Shown here in pieces: positions 46,745 through 55,187 of a stretch of DNA of 64,000 nucleotides (within the stretch, counting starts at the first letter, position 1; each line of letters opens with the position of its first letter). The position numbers and the translations under genes were made by a program. Source of the DNA: Armatimonadota bacterium (GTDB lineage Bacteria; Armatimonadota; Fimbriimonadia; Fimbriimonadales; Fimbriimonadaceae); the NCBI GenBank assembly GCA_018268315.1, contig JAFDWU010000003.1:123039-187038 (forward strand), read 5' to 3'. Below the pieces are notes generated by a model, which saw only the letters and a program-made list of their open reading frames with translations, was not told the origin of the DNA and did no database searches.

Positions 46745-48292
46745 ATGAAGGTTTTCGTTATCGGCTCTGGACCGATCGTGATTGGTCAGGCGGCCGAATT
46801 CGACTACGCAGGATCGCAAGCCTGCCGCGCTCTGAGAGAGGAAGGGTGCGAAGTCGTCCTTCTCAATTCCAACCCCGCCACGATCATGACCGACCTCGGC
46901 ATGGCGGATCGGCTTTATATTGAGCCCCTCAACGTCGAATTCTGCGAGCGCATTATCGCGCGAGAGCGGCCAGATGCCCTGCTGCCCACCCTTGGGGGGC
47001 AGACCGGCCTAAACCTTGCCACTCAGCTTGCCGACGCGGGCATTCTTGAGAAGTACGGGGTGAGGACTCTGGGCACACCGCTGAGCGCGATCAAGATGGC
47101 CGAGGATCGCTCAAGCTTCCGCGGCCTGATGCGCGAAATCAAAGAGCCTGTGCCCGAGAGCTGGATAATCCAGACGCCGGACGAACTGCAGGACCTTCTC
47201 GATGTCGCTCCTTATCCCTGCATCATTCGGCCCGCCTATACGCTTGGCGGAACGGGCGGCGGAATCGCCAACAGCAGGGAAGAGCTGTGGGAGATTGGCA
47301 ACAACGGACTTAAGCTTTCAATGCGCTCCCAGATCATGGTGGAGCGCTCTCTCCTTGGTTGGAAAGAAGTTGAATACGAAGTGATGCGCGATAGCGCGGG
47401 CAACTGCATCACCATCTGCAACATGGAAAACCTGGACCCAATGGGGGTCCACACCGGAGATTCCATCGTCGTGGCGCCCAGCCAAACGCTGAGCGATGTG
47501 GAGTACCACATGCTCCGCTCTGCGTCGCTGAGAATTATCCAGTCTTTGGGTATCGAAGGCGGCTGCAACGTACAGCTTGCCGTCAACCCCGACAGTTTCG
47601 ACTACTACGTTATCGAAGTAAACCCGCGCGTCTCGCGCAGTTCTGCGCTGGCAAGCAAAGCCACCGGCTACCCGATTGCGCGTGTAGCGGCAAAGATCGC
47701 CCTTGGCAAGACGCTGGATGAAATTGAGAACCAGGTCACCGGCTCGACCAAAGCCTGCTTCGAGCCCGCGCTGGATTACTGCGTGGTGAAAATCCCGCGC
47801 TGGCCGTTCGACAAATTCACGACCGGAGACCGCACGCTCTTCACTCAGATGAAGGCCACCGGTGAGGTGATGGCGATTGATCGCACCTTCGAAGATGCCC
47901 TCATGAAAGCAATCCGCGGCCTTGAGGTGAAAACCAAAGACCTGCGCCACACGAAGTTTATGGGAGATCCCAGCGAAGGCATTCCTCCCATGCCCGACGA
48001 TGAGCTTAAGGAAATGGTGCGCAAGCCCACCGATGAGCGCCTGTGGGCGCTTGCCGAGGCCCTGCGCCGGGATTGGGGCGTGGATGAGGTTAACCGCATC
48101 AGCCGGGTTGATCGCTGGTTCCTCCACAAGATCCTTGGCATTTTAGAAAAGGAGATGTCGCCAAGCGCGGATCCTGTCAGCTTTAAGATGGTGGATACTT
48201 GCGCCGGCGAGTTCGAATCCTCGACTCCTTACTACTACAGCACCCACGAGCTTGTTGGTGACCAGGTGGCCGCGCCCAGCCATATTTGCTAG
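46745..48292 (+). CDS. carB: Carbamoyl-phosphate synthase large chain, N-terminal half only
   Basis: 515 residues; intact CarB is about 1070. The protein covers the carboxyphosphate ATP-grasp domain ('[30 protein letters not shown]', '[20 protein letters not shown]', '[15 protein letters not shown]', '[24 protein letters not shown]') and the oligomerisation domain. It stops at '[19 protein letters not shown]', the point where the second ATP-grasp half normally begins. The end is clean, without a frameshift or downstream carB-like sequence in any frame. It therefore appears to be a natural split, as in Methanocaldococcus and Aquifex. The partner must lie elsewhere. Confidence 0.93.
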   Translation: MKVFVIGSGPIVIGQAAEFDYAGSQACRALREEGCEVVLLNSNPATIMTDLGMADRLYIEPLNVEFCERIIARERPDALLPTLGGQTGLNLATQLADAGILEKYGVRTLGTPLSAIKMAEDRSSFRGLMREIKEPVPESWIIQTPDELQDLLDVAPYPCIIRPAYTLGGTGGGIANSREELWEIGNNGLKLSMRSQIMVERSLLGWKEVEYEVMRDSAGNCITICNMENLDPMGVHTGDSIVVAPSQTLSDVEYHMLRSASLRIIQSLGIEGGCNVQLAVNPDSFDYYVIEVNPRVSRSSALASKATGYPIARVAAKIALGKTLDEIENQVTGSTKACFEPALDYCVVKIPRWPFDKFTTGDRTLFTQMKATGEVMAIDRTFEDALMKAIRGLEVKTKDLRHTKFMGDPSEGIPPMPDDELKEMVRKPTDERLWALAEALRRDWGVDEVNRISRVDRWFLHKILGILEKEMSPSADPVSFKMVDTCAGEFESSTPYYYSTHELVGDQVAAPSHIC

Positions 48293-48409
48293 AGTTGCCG
48301 CGTAGGGCAAATATCGGCAAAAAATGGCCTTAAATTTGCGATAAATCCGTTGTAGAATATCGTCTCTGGCGAGAGCCAGGAGCATTGAGCGCCCCTCAAC
48401 GACGCGGGG

Positions 48410-48427
48410 GAGTTCAAAGGAGAACTC
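48410..48427 (+). promoter_or_regulatory. Hairpin presenting the ribosome site of the 53-residue ORF
   Basis: GAGTTC (48410-48415) pairs with GAACTC (48422-48427), leaving AAAGGA, the core of the Shine-Dalgarno, in the loop. The ATG follows three bases after the stem. A possible -10 box TAGAAT lies at 48353. A second small stem, CTGGC/GCCAG, lies at about 48366-48379. Confidence 0.4.
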
Positions 48428-48430
48428 ACA

Positions 48431-48592
48431 ATGCATGAATATGAAACTGGAATGGGCTTTTCAAGCCCGGATGACGAGGATGTGACGTCGCTTCACGCGA
48501 GCGATCACTTTGACCTGGCGTTCCGCACGGGAGCAAGCGGAACCGTGTGGGAATACCCTGACGGGTTGCCATTTGATATGCCCCGCGATTGA
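48431..48592 (+). CDS. Small acidic hypothetical protein (53 residues)
   Basis: ATG 48431 follows an AAAGGAG eight bases upstream. The product starts MHEYETGMGFSSPDDEDV and ends GLPFDMPRD. It has ten Asp/Glu among the first 30 residues, no cysteine and no membrane segment. It lies in a 475-base gap between carB and the TPR gene, with a candidate -10 box upstream and a stable hairpin 21 bases after the stop. This independent transcription-unit layout supports a real gene. Function unknown. Confidence 0.5.
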   Translation: MHEYETGMGFSSPDDEDVTSLHASDHFDLAFRTGASGTVWEYPDGLPFDMPRD

Positions 48593-48613
48593 CGGGATTC
48601 TCACACTGTGCAT

Positions 48614-48644
48614 CGGGCGGTAGGTTAGGCCAACCTGCCGCCCG
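48614..48644 (+). terminator. Stable hairpin after the 53-residue ORF
   Basis: A 13-bp stem (CGGGCGGTAGGTT with AACCTGCCGCCCG, one G-U pair) has a 5-base loop. No T-run follows, so it could be a terminator of weak type, an RNA-stability element or part of a small RNA. The rest of the gap to 48767 shows only one small inverted repeat near 48660. Confidence 0.45.
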
Positions 48645-48766
48645 GATGTGATCCACCAAATTCCCAAAATTGGGATAGGGCTGGCCCACTTTTTGCGTTA
48701 AGATTAAGTAACTACTCAACCCTGGACGTGCCCTTGACGTTCTACATAGGGACGGAGAGGTGGGCC

Positions 48767-49165
48767 TTGACGCAAGAAATCGAACAACTGATGTCGTCTG
48801 GTAATTGGGATGCCGCGCAAGCAGCGTGCCAAAAGGCCATTGATGATCACCCTGGCAATGCCAAGCTGGTTGCCTACATGGGTCTTATGCTTTTCCGCAA
48901 GAATCAGTACGAGGCTGCCTCTGAGTATTTCCGCAAGGCATTCGTGCTGGAGCCCAAGTTCTGGGAAGCGGGATTGAAGCTTGCTCAGTGCCTAGACCGC
49001 CTTATGAGATACGACGAGGCGCTGAAGGTGGCCTATGAGGTCCGGGGAATTAAGCAGAACGATGCAACGCTTTCAGTTCTGATCAGCGGCCTTGAGCGGC
49101 AGGTTGGCACCGGCAATGCGGATTGGGAGAAGCGCTCCCACAATATCTATCTTTCGGATAAGTAA
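48767..49165 (+). CDS. TPR repeat protein
   Basis: 132 residues made almost wholly of tetratricopeptide helices: 'LMSSGNWDAAQAACQKAIDDHPGNAKLV', 'YMGLMLFRKNQYEAASEYFRKAFVLEPKFWEA' and 'LAQCLDRLMRYDEALKVAYEV'. TPRs mediate protein-protein contacts; no catalytic domain is present and the partner is unknown. TTG 48767 is preferred because GGAGAGG precedes it by six bases; a GTG at 48728 lacks a ribosome site. No signal peptide. Confidence 0.8.
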   Translation: MTQEIEQLMSSGNWDAAQAACQKAIDDHPGNAKLVAYMGLMLFRKNQYEAASEYFRKAFVLEPKFWEAGLKLAQCLDRLMRYDEALKVAYEVRGIKQNDATLSVLISGLERQVGTGNADWEKRSHNIYLSDK

Positions 49166-49168
49166 GCG

Positions 49169-49372
49169 TTAGGCTGCTTCTTCATCAATGCGGACGTCCT
49201 GCGCGGGCTCCGCATTCACCATGTCCCAGTTGTCGCAGTCCAGGCGTCGGCAGTAAACCATTCGCTGGTAATCGCCAGAAGGACCCTGCACGTCGGCAGT
49301 GTGCGCGAAGCGGCACTCTAGGCAGAGTTCCGGTTCTAATAGTCGAACGATCTTAAGTTGTTTTCGTGCCAT
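49169..49372 (-). CDS. Small Cys-rich hypothetical protein
   Basis: 67 residues from ATG 49372 (longer starts are possible). 'CLEC' near residue 16 and 'MVYCRRLDCDNW' near residue 40 supply four cysteines that could form a zinc ribbon. The tail is acidic. Convergent with the TPR gene, four bases from its stop. Not recognised; could be a small nucleic-acid- or protein-binding zinc protein. Confidence 0.55.
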   Translation of the reverse strand: MARKQLKIVRLLEPELCLECRFAHTADVQGPSGDYQRMVYCRRLDCDNWDMVNAEPAQDVRIDEEAA

Positions 49373-49460
49373 CCTTGCACTTACTTCCCCAAACCCCGGC
49401 CATCCACTGGCCAAGCCAAAATACATATCGGGGAAGCAGATTGCGCCGTTCCGCGCAAGA

Positions 49461-50072
49461 TTACGAGGTTTGCAGCAGATTGGCCGCGGAGGGAGAAAGA
49501 CCCCATGGGCTCTCGATCTTGATCGTCTTCTTCAGCATCAGCGAAAACTCGTAGTTGGGGACTTCGTAGGCGCCTAAGCGTTCCAGGTGCGGGTTCATGA
49601 TCTGAGCATCGAAAAGCAGCATGCCCATCGCGGCCGCCTTCTGCACCATCGCCCACAGGGCGACCTTCGAGGCGTTGGTGGCGGTGTGGTACATCGACTC
49701 GGCGGCGAAGTAACTGCCGATAGCAATTCCGTAGATGCCGCCGACAAGCTCGCCATCCTTCCAGCATTCGCAGGAATGCCCCCAGCCTTGGCGATGGATC
49801 TCCGTGTAGACCTCGATGAAGTGATCGCTGATCCAGCTGCCTTCTGGGCGCTTGCAACCTCGCATCACTTCTTCGAACGCCTTGTCGAAGGTGATTTCGA
49901 ATTCATTCTTGCGAATGGTGCGGGCAAGGCTGGCGGGGACATGGATGCCGGTGATGGGGAACAGACAACGGCGGTGCGGCTGGAACCACTCAAGGGAACC
50001 GTCGCTCATCGTCATCGGAAAGCATCCGATGCTGTATCCGTAATGGATTACCCCTGGCGTAAGCTGATACAT
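49461..50072 (-). CDS. aat: Leucyl/phenylalanyl-tRNA-protein transferase
   Basis: 203 residues. Aat adds Leu or Phe to N-terminal Arg/Lys of proteins, marking them for ClpAP. The family patterns 'GVIHYGYSIGCFPM', 'WFQPHRRCLFPI', 'WISDHFIEVYTEIHRQGWGHSCECWKDGELVGGIYGIAIG', 'AAESMYHTATNASKVALW' and 'LFDAQIMNPHLERLGAYEV' are all there. It is slightly short at both ends but looks complete. It is a single gene. Confidence 0.95.
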   Translation of the reverse strand: MYQLTPGVIHYGYSIGCFPMTMSDGSLEWFQPHRRCLFPITGIHVPASLARTIRKNEFEITFDKAFEEVMRGCKRPEGSWISDHFIEVYTEIHRQGWGHSCECWKDGELVGGIYGIAIGSYFAAESMYHTATNASKVALWAMVQKAAAMGMLLFDAQIMNPHLERLGAYEVPNYEFSLMLKKTIKIESPWGLSPSAANLLQTS

Positions 50073-50135
50073 CTCCCCTTGCTCTTCATACTACACCGAT
50101 TTCGTACTCCCCGGACTAGGTGCTAGACTATTTGC

Positions 50136-50549
50136 ATGGACGCCAATCAGCTCATAGAGTTCCAGTTGAAGCAGTGTGGGAGCCAGTTGCGCAAGGTTTT
50201 GGAGGATTGGCCGGTTCTTGCTGCCGACGCAAATGTCGAAACTGCGATGAGCGCGCGTGAAAGCGTTAATCATTTAACGGAATGCTATGAAGCGGTGTTG
50301 AAGAAGGCGAAGGGCGAGGCCCACGAGTGGGGAACCTTCCAGATGGACACCAGCAACTTTGGGGCGGCGGTGGCGAAGATGTTCGACCATCGGGCGAAGG
50401 CGATCTCGATGCTCGGCGGCATGAGCGACGGGCTGGAGACGGCCACGATGTTCATCGTGATGCACGACCCGTATCACGTCGGGCAGTTGTGTACTTTGAG
50501 GGCCAAGGTCCAGCCGGACTGGAATCCGTACTCGATTTACGAGGATTGA
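50136..50549 (+). CDS. DinB-like four-helix-bundle protein
   Basis: 137 residues. The DinB/YfiT superfamily pattern is seen: 'ARESVNHLTECYEAVL' (first metal His), 'LETATMFIVMHDPYHVGQLCTLRAKVQPDW' (last two metal His). Most members are thiol-dependent or metal-dependent transferases of unknown substrate. It is the last plus-strand gene before the long minus-strand accessory block. Confidence 0.75.
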   Translation: MDANQLIEFQLKQCGSQLRKVLEDWPVLAADANVETAMSARESVNHLTECYEAVLKKAKGEAHEWGTFQMDTSNFGAAVAKMFDHRAKAISMLGGMSDGLETATMFIVMHDPYHVGQLCTLRAKVQPDWNPYSIYED

Positions 50550-50557
50550 TCCGCCTG

Positions 50558-51223
50558 TCAGCGGAAATAGTGGTCGATGCTCCCCTCTCCTAACGCGTCG
50601 ATCAGGCGGATCGTTACGCCTGGCTCCTCCGAATTCACGCTTTTGGACTTAACGGGGCAGCTTGCGTAAACATAATGGACATCGAATCTGCCGTTCCAAA
50701 GCGCAGGAACGGCGATGATAGATGTTGCGATTGATGGTCTGCGATACCCGCATTCCTGATATTCCGCAAGCAGGCTAGCTCCAACTCTGGCGACGGGTTC
50801 CACGCTCTTTCCAAACACGTAATCCGGCCAATCAGAAAAGAGCGTTGGGTCTTGCGGTAGGAGCGCGAATTCTTCGAGGGTCGCGAGGAATGCGTAGACT
50901 CCTTCGCTAATTTGATTCATTTGGCTGACTTGCAAGCACCCGGCACGTTCTGAGTCCAGCCAAATCTTGCCGAGAACAAATCCTTCGCCATTTGCTGCTA
51001 AATCGAGAATCTCGCGAACCGCGCCAAGCGCAGATATTGGAGCGAAATTCGGCTCTCCTTTACTATTTGAACCAACTTCTTGCATCGCAAGATAGGCGGT
51101 TTCACCCTCTCGGATGTCCAACAACGAAACCGCGGGGTCGATGGCATGCGCCTGTTCCAACTCGGGCTGGCGTGCGTTCAAGCGACGAAGTCTTACGATC
51201 TGGTTTGATTCAACTGAACCCAT
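50558..51223 (-). CDS. Hypothetical protein, accessory block
   Basis: 221 residues, soluble, not recognised. 'SLLDIREGETAYLAMQEVG' and 'ILDLAANGEGFVLGKIWLDSERAG' suggest a mixed alpha/beta fold, and the C-terminus has 'GRFDVHYVYASCPVKS'. It is the last gene of the minus-strand series that begins at the RHS locus, and lies 12 bases after the next gene upstream, as in an operon. By position it could be a soluble immunity protein; this is only an inference. Confidence 0.55.
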   Translation of the reverse strand: MGSVESNQIVRLRRLNARQPELEQAHAIDPAVSLLDIREGETAYLAMQEVGSNSKGEPNFAPISALGAVREILDLAANGEGFVLGKIWLDSERAGCLQVSQMNQISEGVYAFLATLEEFALLPQDPTLFSDWPDYVFGKSVEPVARVGASLLAEYQECGYRRPSIATSIIAVPALWNGRFDVHYVYASCPVKSKSVNSEEPGVTIRLIDALGEGSIDHYFR

Positions 51224-51235
51224 ATATCATCTCCT

Positions 51236-51985
51236 TCAGGTTCTTGATGAAAGCAGCAGTTCGCTTATGGATTGCCCGACTCGCACTCCCATTTCTTCCT
51301 CAAGTTGCGCCAGCTTCGCTGAATCGATTCTTAGTCGCTTCGATGGTGGGGCGGCATTCAGTGCCAATTCCATCACTGCCCGTCTGCCTGAAATGTGAAT
51401 TGTCGCCGATGCCTGCTTTGGTTTCGCGCAGATGTACCTTGCAAGGACCAGATCGTCCGGCTGTACAGGAGCCGCAGCCTCACCCTGCGCCCGCTTCATC
51501 CTTCGCTGCAAGGATTTGATGAGATACAGCCGTAAGGGTGAACGGATTTCGAGCGCCAATAGCTTCTCAAGATGAATTGTCAGAGCCTGTAGGGTTATCT
51601 CGTCCGACTCCAATGCCAACAGAAGGTCTTCGCAAGCTAGGTTTTCGCGCCATGCGGGCCAACCAGCGGAAAGGCGAAGCTGATCCGCCCCATCCCAACC
51701 AAGGATTTCGCCCAGCATCGAGATGAGGGTGTCATCGCATCCGTCCCATTTGCCTAAACCCTCATCTCCCCCGGCGTAGTCTTTCCACCACGAGATCATG
51801 TCCCAAAGTCGTTCGTTCACCGCTTCGCCGATCCCCGGCGGGCTGGTTCCTGGGCGCGTGCTCCGCACGCGATCTACTTGCGCGCTTGCCTCAATCAGGT
51901 CGTACGTGGCTTTTGCATCGCGGGAATGCAGAATGTTCATCACCTGCCAGTACGCGACTGGCGTTGGGAAGATGATCTTAGCCAC
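51236..51985 (-). CDS. Hypothetical protein, accessory block
   Basis: 249 residues from GTG 51985, which is chosen because GGGAG precedes it and it overlaps the stop of the upstream membrane gene by eight bases. A soluble, helix-rich protein: 'AYWQVMNILHSRDAKATYDLIEAS', 'ACEDLLLALESDEITLQALTIHLEKLLAL'. An acidic Trp-rich centre (WWKDYAGGDEGLGKWDG) is notable. Not recognised. Confidence 0.55.
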   Translation of the reverse strand: MAKIIFPTPVAYWQVMNILHSRDAKATYDLIEASAQVDRVRSTRPGTSPPGIGEAVNERLWDMISWWKDYAGGDEGLGKWDGCDDTLISMLGEILGWDGADQLRLSAGWPAWRENLACEDLLLALESDEITLQALTIHLEKLLALEIRSPLRLYLIKSLQRRMKRAQGEAAAPVQPDDLVLARYICAKPKQASATIHISGRRAVMELALNAAPPSKRLRIDSAKLAQLEEEMGVRVGQSISELLLSSRT

Positions 51986-52385
51986 GGAATCGACTCCCGT
52001 ATACGAAAAACGTGATGAAGACAACGGCGAGCATCTTGGCGCCGTACCACACGGCTGAGCACCTGAAGTGCTGCTTGAACGACCGGCACTGGCGATCAAG
52101 ACACGCCCACTCGAAGGCGCGGGCAAGGCTATAGGGCAGGGCGGCAACCGGCATCCCTATGGCCACAAAGATGAGGACAGTCGGTAGGTCCGTGGCAAGG
52201 AGGCTCGCGATGAACGAGCGAATGGCGATCTCCTTAACCAGATGCTTAGGCTCGACTTTCCACGAGCGGCGACTTTGCACCCACTTGTGAATTGGCTTGC
52301 GGATGATTACCGCTGGCAGCATGCCGATGTACATCCAACCGATCGTGTAGAAGATAACCGGGTTCGCGATCTCGTCGGGAGTCAT
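51978..52385 (-). CDS. Hypothetical membrane protein, accessory block
   Basis: 135 residues with three or four hydrophobic segments ('VIFYTIGWMYIGMLPAVII', 'IASLLATDLPTVLIFVAIGMPVAALPY', 'MLAVVFITFFVYG') and a Cys-containing loop ('ACLDRQCRSFKQHFRC'). Not recognised. Its start is 12 bases after the DUF3592 gene stop and its end overlaps the next gene, so translation is probably coupled. Confidence 0.55.
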   Translation of the reverse strand: MTPDEIANPVIFYTIGWMYIGMLPAVIIRKPIHKWVQSRRSWKVEPKHLVKEIAIRSFIASLLATDLPTVLIFVAIGMPVAALPYSLARAFEWACLDRQCRSFKQHFRCSAVWYGAKMLAVVFITFFVYGSRFRG

Positions 52386-52397
52386 AGCGATGTGAAA

Positions 52398-53285
52398 TTA
52401 GAGGCGAACTTCGAGGGAGGGAAGCGGCTTTCCCTGGATCATCTTGACGATGGTTGTTGCTTCGAACGCCAGCAACGACCCAAGGACCGTCGCGCACATG
52501 CAGTCCGTAATTGCATACAGAACGTCGGCCCTCCTTCCCATTGCAAAAACCAGCAGTAGTAAGCACGGAACCAGCGCCGCCGGCGGCACCCAAAAGGGCA
52601 TACCCTTCCTCATTATCATCAGGCTTGCGGCTGCGCCGAGAGTGCCGCATAAGGATATTCCCGAAACTGGCACGCTAGAACTGTAGAGCATCGAAGCCAG
52701 CAATCCGAGAAGCAGCACGTTGATTCCGGAAAGAATTCCCATCCTGGCGAGTGCGAACGGCGAAGCAGATTGGCGCGATTTGATGCCAACAGTTGACATG
52801 AAGAACACCAGAACGGCCAATATCGAAATGTCAATCCCCACATTCGTCCGTAGTTCACTCATGTCTAAGGTGCTCACATCTAAGTTGCTTGGATCGTAGA
52901 GAACCGACACGGTTTGACCTTCTTTGAGGCCGTTGGTTGTGCGCCCTTCTACTTGATGCCAAGACCCATTTACTAAGAATTCGTAGCTTGGATCAGATTG
53001 CTGTATTCCGCTCTTTGAGTAGGTTTGGATAATCCTCCCCTGGGTGAGAACCCCATGTCGACTGAGGGCGATGTATGGCGGAAGATTTTGCTTAAGATGG
53101 ACGATTGATTCAACTGTAAAGACGACTACAAAGACATCCATGGGCAGGACTCGATGTCGGGATACCTTCCGAGCCAGCACAACCTCCCAGCCCAGCTTTT
53201 GACCCTCATCCGCGGTCGCAACGATGTCTTGCTGCTGCTCTTCGGCGCTCTTTTGCGGGCCGAAGAGACTTCGGGTTGGCTTCAC
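52398..53285 (-). CDS. DUF3592-domain membrane protein
   Basis: 295 residues, GTG start overlapping the previous stop (GTGA). A TM near 50, then a small beta domain with the DUF3592 pattern 'GRIIQTYSKSGIQQSDPSYEFLVNGSWHQVEGRT' and 'GQTVSVLYDPSNL' (residues ~88-150), then about five further TM segments. DUF3592 proteins are membrane proteins of unknown role and sometimes lie near polymorphic-toxin genes. It is part of the overlapping minus-strand series. Confidence 0.7.
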   Translation of the reverse strand: MKPTRSLFGPQKSAEEQQQDIVATADEGQKLGWEVVLARKVSRHRVLPMDVFVVVFTVESIVHLKQNLPPYIALSRHGVLTQGRIIQTYSKSGIQQSDPSYEFLVNGSWHQVEGRTTNGLKEGQTVSVLYDPSNLDVSTLDMSELRTNVGIDISILAVLVFFMSTVGIKSRQSASPFALARMGILSGINVLLLGLLASMLYSSSVPVSGISLCGTLGAAASLMIMRKGMPFWVPPAALVPCLLLLVFAMGRRADVLYAITDCMCATVLGSLLAFEATTIVKMIQGKPLPSLEVRL

Positions 53286-53503
53286 GGTCCCACCCGCTTA
53301 TCAAGGAAGCGCCGGGCGGCCCTCCCGGCCCAGGTGAACATATAGTAAGGGTCGCGCCAAAAGCGTATTTTCTGATCTGGCTTGCGAAAGCCCATCACAA
53401 AAGACGTGACAGCTAACACAATAATGAGGAGGAGTAGCACCCAGTCCACCGGTCGAGAGAGGTCCAACCCACGTCCGCTATGCGCCAACATCCAGCCGCT
53501 CAT
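53282..53503 (-). CDS. Small membrane protein, accessory block
   Basis: 73 residues with one strongly hydrophobic segment (VDWVLLLLIIVLAVTSFVMG) and a basic, aromatic C-terminal tail (WRDPYYMFTWAGRAARRFLDK). It overlaps neighbours by four bases on each side (ATGA and GTGA), which supports expression. Not recognised; compatible with a small immunity protein. Confidence 0.5.
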   Translation of the reverse strand: MSGWMLAHSGRGLDLSRPVDWVLLLLIIVLAVTSFVMGFRKPDQKIRFWRDPYYMFTWAGRAARRFLDKRVGP

Positions 53504-53862
53504 GCCGTCTCACCCTCCTTAGGCGGCTTGCCGAAGACGTACACCATCCAGACCATCAGGAAGTAAAGACCGAGCTTTATCGCGGTGTCAGCGATGAAGC
53601 CCGACGCATCAAGAAGTGATAGTGCCGTTGGCATTATGAAAATTAAGAGGAATAACCCTTGGCTTCTGAACAGTCGATCGATTAGCAGACCGAAGGGGAA
53701 ACGGAGGAGGAGGAGCAGCAGGGCCGCGAAGAATCTAAAAATGGAAGGGAAGAACGCCAGGTAGCACGCCTGGGAGATCACCATGCTTAGTAGCACCAGG
53801 CCAGCGCCCGCAAGCACCCGCCCAACCGTCATCGCCTTTCTCGCTTCCTGGTAGCGTTCCAT
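53500..53862 (-). CDS. Small membrane protein, accessory block
   Basis: 120 residues with three or four TM segments ('LAGAGLVLLSMVISQACYLAFF', 'LLLLRFPFGLLIDRLF', 'LFLLIFIMPTALSLLDASG'). It ends in a charged tail (GKPPKEGE). Not recognised. Coupled to the following gene by an ATGA overlap. Confidence 0.5.
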   Translation of the reverse strand: MERYQEARKAMTVGRVLAGAGLVLLSMVISQACYLAFFPSIFRFFAALLLLLLRFPFGLLIDRLFRSQGLFLLIFIMPTALSLLDASGFIADTAIKLGLYFLMVWMVYVFGKPPKEGETA

Positions 53863-53871
53863 GTCGTCGGC

Positions 53872-54309
53872 TTACCTATGCTTCTCCCTCGCCTTCTTCA
53901 CGTCGCCAACAATAGAGCGGATAGCGTTCAGAAGGATGTATGCGTAGAACCCTATGAAAGACTTGCCGTAAAGGACGACGCTCGCCTCCACCAAAGCGAA
54001 CAATGTTAAGAAAATAACTAAGGAGTGCCTAACGGCCCCCTTCCAGGGAATCTTAGAAGGTTGGCGAAAGGCGATCCACATTGCGACTTGAGAAATTGAC
54101 AAAGTTGCGGTACCGAGACCAATCCAAAGTGGCGACAATTTGTGGACGGGTAGGATGATCATCGCTATGCCGAGACCGGCGCCGCCAAGCCACAGCAGCC
54201 CCCAGGCGGCTTGCTTAACCTCGCCTTGCTCCTTCCTTCTCGCCCAATCCGCGCGTAAGCTCTGTATCATTGGATCGACCCCAGCCCAAAACTCATCGTC
54301 CTGTGACAA
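53872..54309 (-). CDS. Small membrane protein, accessory block
   Basis: 145 residues, TTG start. A soluble charged head ('LRADWARRKEQGEVKQA') leads to four TM segments ('GLLWLGGAGLGIAMIILP', 'LWIGLGTATLSISQVAMWIAF', 'SLVIFLTLFALVEASVVLY', 'FIGFYAYILLNAI') and a basic tail (KKAREKHR). Not recognised. Confidence 0.5.
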   Translation of the reverse strand: MSQDDEFWAGVDPMIQSLRADWARRKEQGEVKQAAWGLLWLGGAGLGIAMIILPVHKLSPLWIGLGTATLSISQVAMWIAFRQPSKIPWKGAVRHSLVIFLTLFALVEASVVLYGKSFIGFYAYILLNAIRSIVGDVKKAREKHR

Positions 54310-54343
54310 TCATACAGCAACCCGGTGGTGTCCTGGTAGCGGT

Positions 54344-54760
54344 TCAAGAACTCCCCCTTTGCTGGATAGCTGTCGCTATCCCAGATTCGTACGCAAGAAA
54401 CCGGTTCCACTTCTCTTCGCCGTACTTGGCCCTCATGTATGGGCCTAACTTGGTCCGGTGCATGAGCAGAAACATTAAGGATTCGAAGGGATTCTTACGG
54501 AGCAGGAGCACCCATGGGACAATGACCGCCCAGCGGTAGCCGGCATGATGTTGCGAGTTCAAGAGAATTAGGCAGACCAACAGAGCTGCGTAGATCGACG
54601 AGCCAACACCAAGCAAGATGAAGGCAAGCATTCCGCTCTTGGAAGGGGTCACCGCCCTTATTCGGATTCCAGCCGAAATGCTGTATAGAACGGCACAGGC
54701 GCAGACGATCACAAGGCCCTCGCCACCGCCCGGCATGATGGATTTGAAGAGGCTATCCAT
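54344..54760 (-). CDS. Small membrane protein, accessory block
   Basis: 138 residues with three TM segments ('GLVIVCACAVLYSISAG', 'MLAFILLGVGSSIYAALLVCLIL', 'YRWAVIVPWVLLL') and a soluble C-terminal part ('YMRAKYGEEKWNRFLAYESG'). Its start overlaps the end of the upstream gene by eight bases. Not recognised. Confidence 0.5.
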   Translation of the reverse strand: MDSLFKSIMPGGGEGLVIVCACAVLYSISAGIRIRAVTPSKSGMLAFILLGVGSSIYAALLVCLILLNSQHHAGYRWAVIVPWVLLLRKNPFESLMFLLMHRTKLGPYMRAKYGEEKWNRFLAYESGIATAIQQRGSS

Positions 54761-55187
54761 GCCTCCCCCTCAACGCGCTGGAGACCAGCCACCTATCGAC
54801 GCGAGACTTCGCTTGTATCAGGCTTCCATCTTCCAAGTGATCTTTAATGATCTGCGAAAACATCTGCTGCTCCGGCGAAGTTTCTCTTGCGTTCGCAAAG
54901 ATTTCGATATCCGAATGAATGCCTCTCCTCCAGGCGCGCTTAAAGAGGAAAAATGACCCGGTCACAGATGCCAAGAGAAGGAGAATGCCTAGTAAGAGGC
55001 GTTCGGGGAGTGAGGCGTGGATCTGCTTGATCCAGAAAACTGTCGGCAAACTTGTGATGGCAAATACCTGACCTGCGAGAAATATAAATCGATCTCGCAC
55101 AACCTTGTACTTGAACGTGTGATACTCGCTTAGCTTTGGTTCCAACTGGGCGAATGCTTTTCTGACTTCCGGAGAGCCTTCAATCAT
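54753..55187 (-). CDS. Small membrane protein, accessory block
   Basis: 144 residues. Two TM segments ('FIFLAGQVFAITSLPTVFWI' and 'LLLGILLLLASVTGSFFLF') separate a soluble N-terminal helix from a C-terminal cytoplasmic part ('SPEQQMFSQIIKDHLEDGSL'). The start overlaps the upstream stop (ATGA). Not recognised. Confidence 0.5.
   Translation of the reverse strand: MIEGSPEVRKAFAQLEPKLSEYHTFKYKVVRDRFIFLAGQVFAITSLPTVFWIKQIHASLPERLLLGILLLLASVTGSFFLFKRAWRRGIHSDIEIFANARETSPEQQMFSQIIKDHLEDGSLIQAKSRVDRWLVSSALRGRHG

Noticed and set aside
48205..48225. GTTCGAATCC, like a tRNA T-loop
   Set aside because: It is part of the carB codons for GEFESST and no acceptor or anticodon arm can be built around it.
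17339..48644. The terminator-like hairpins as a dispersed repeat family
   Set aside because: The stems at 17339, 29591, 41878 and 48614 have unrelated sequences; no shared repeat unit.
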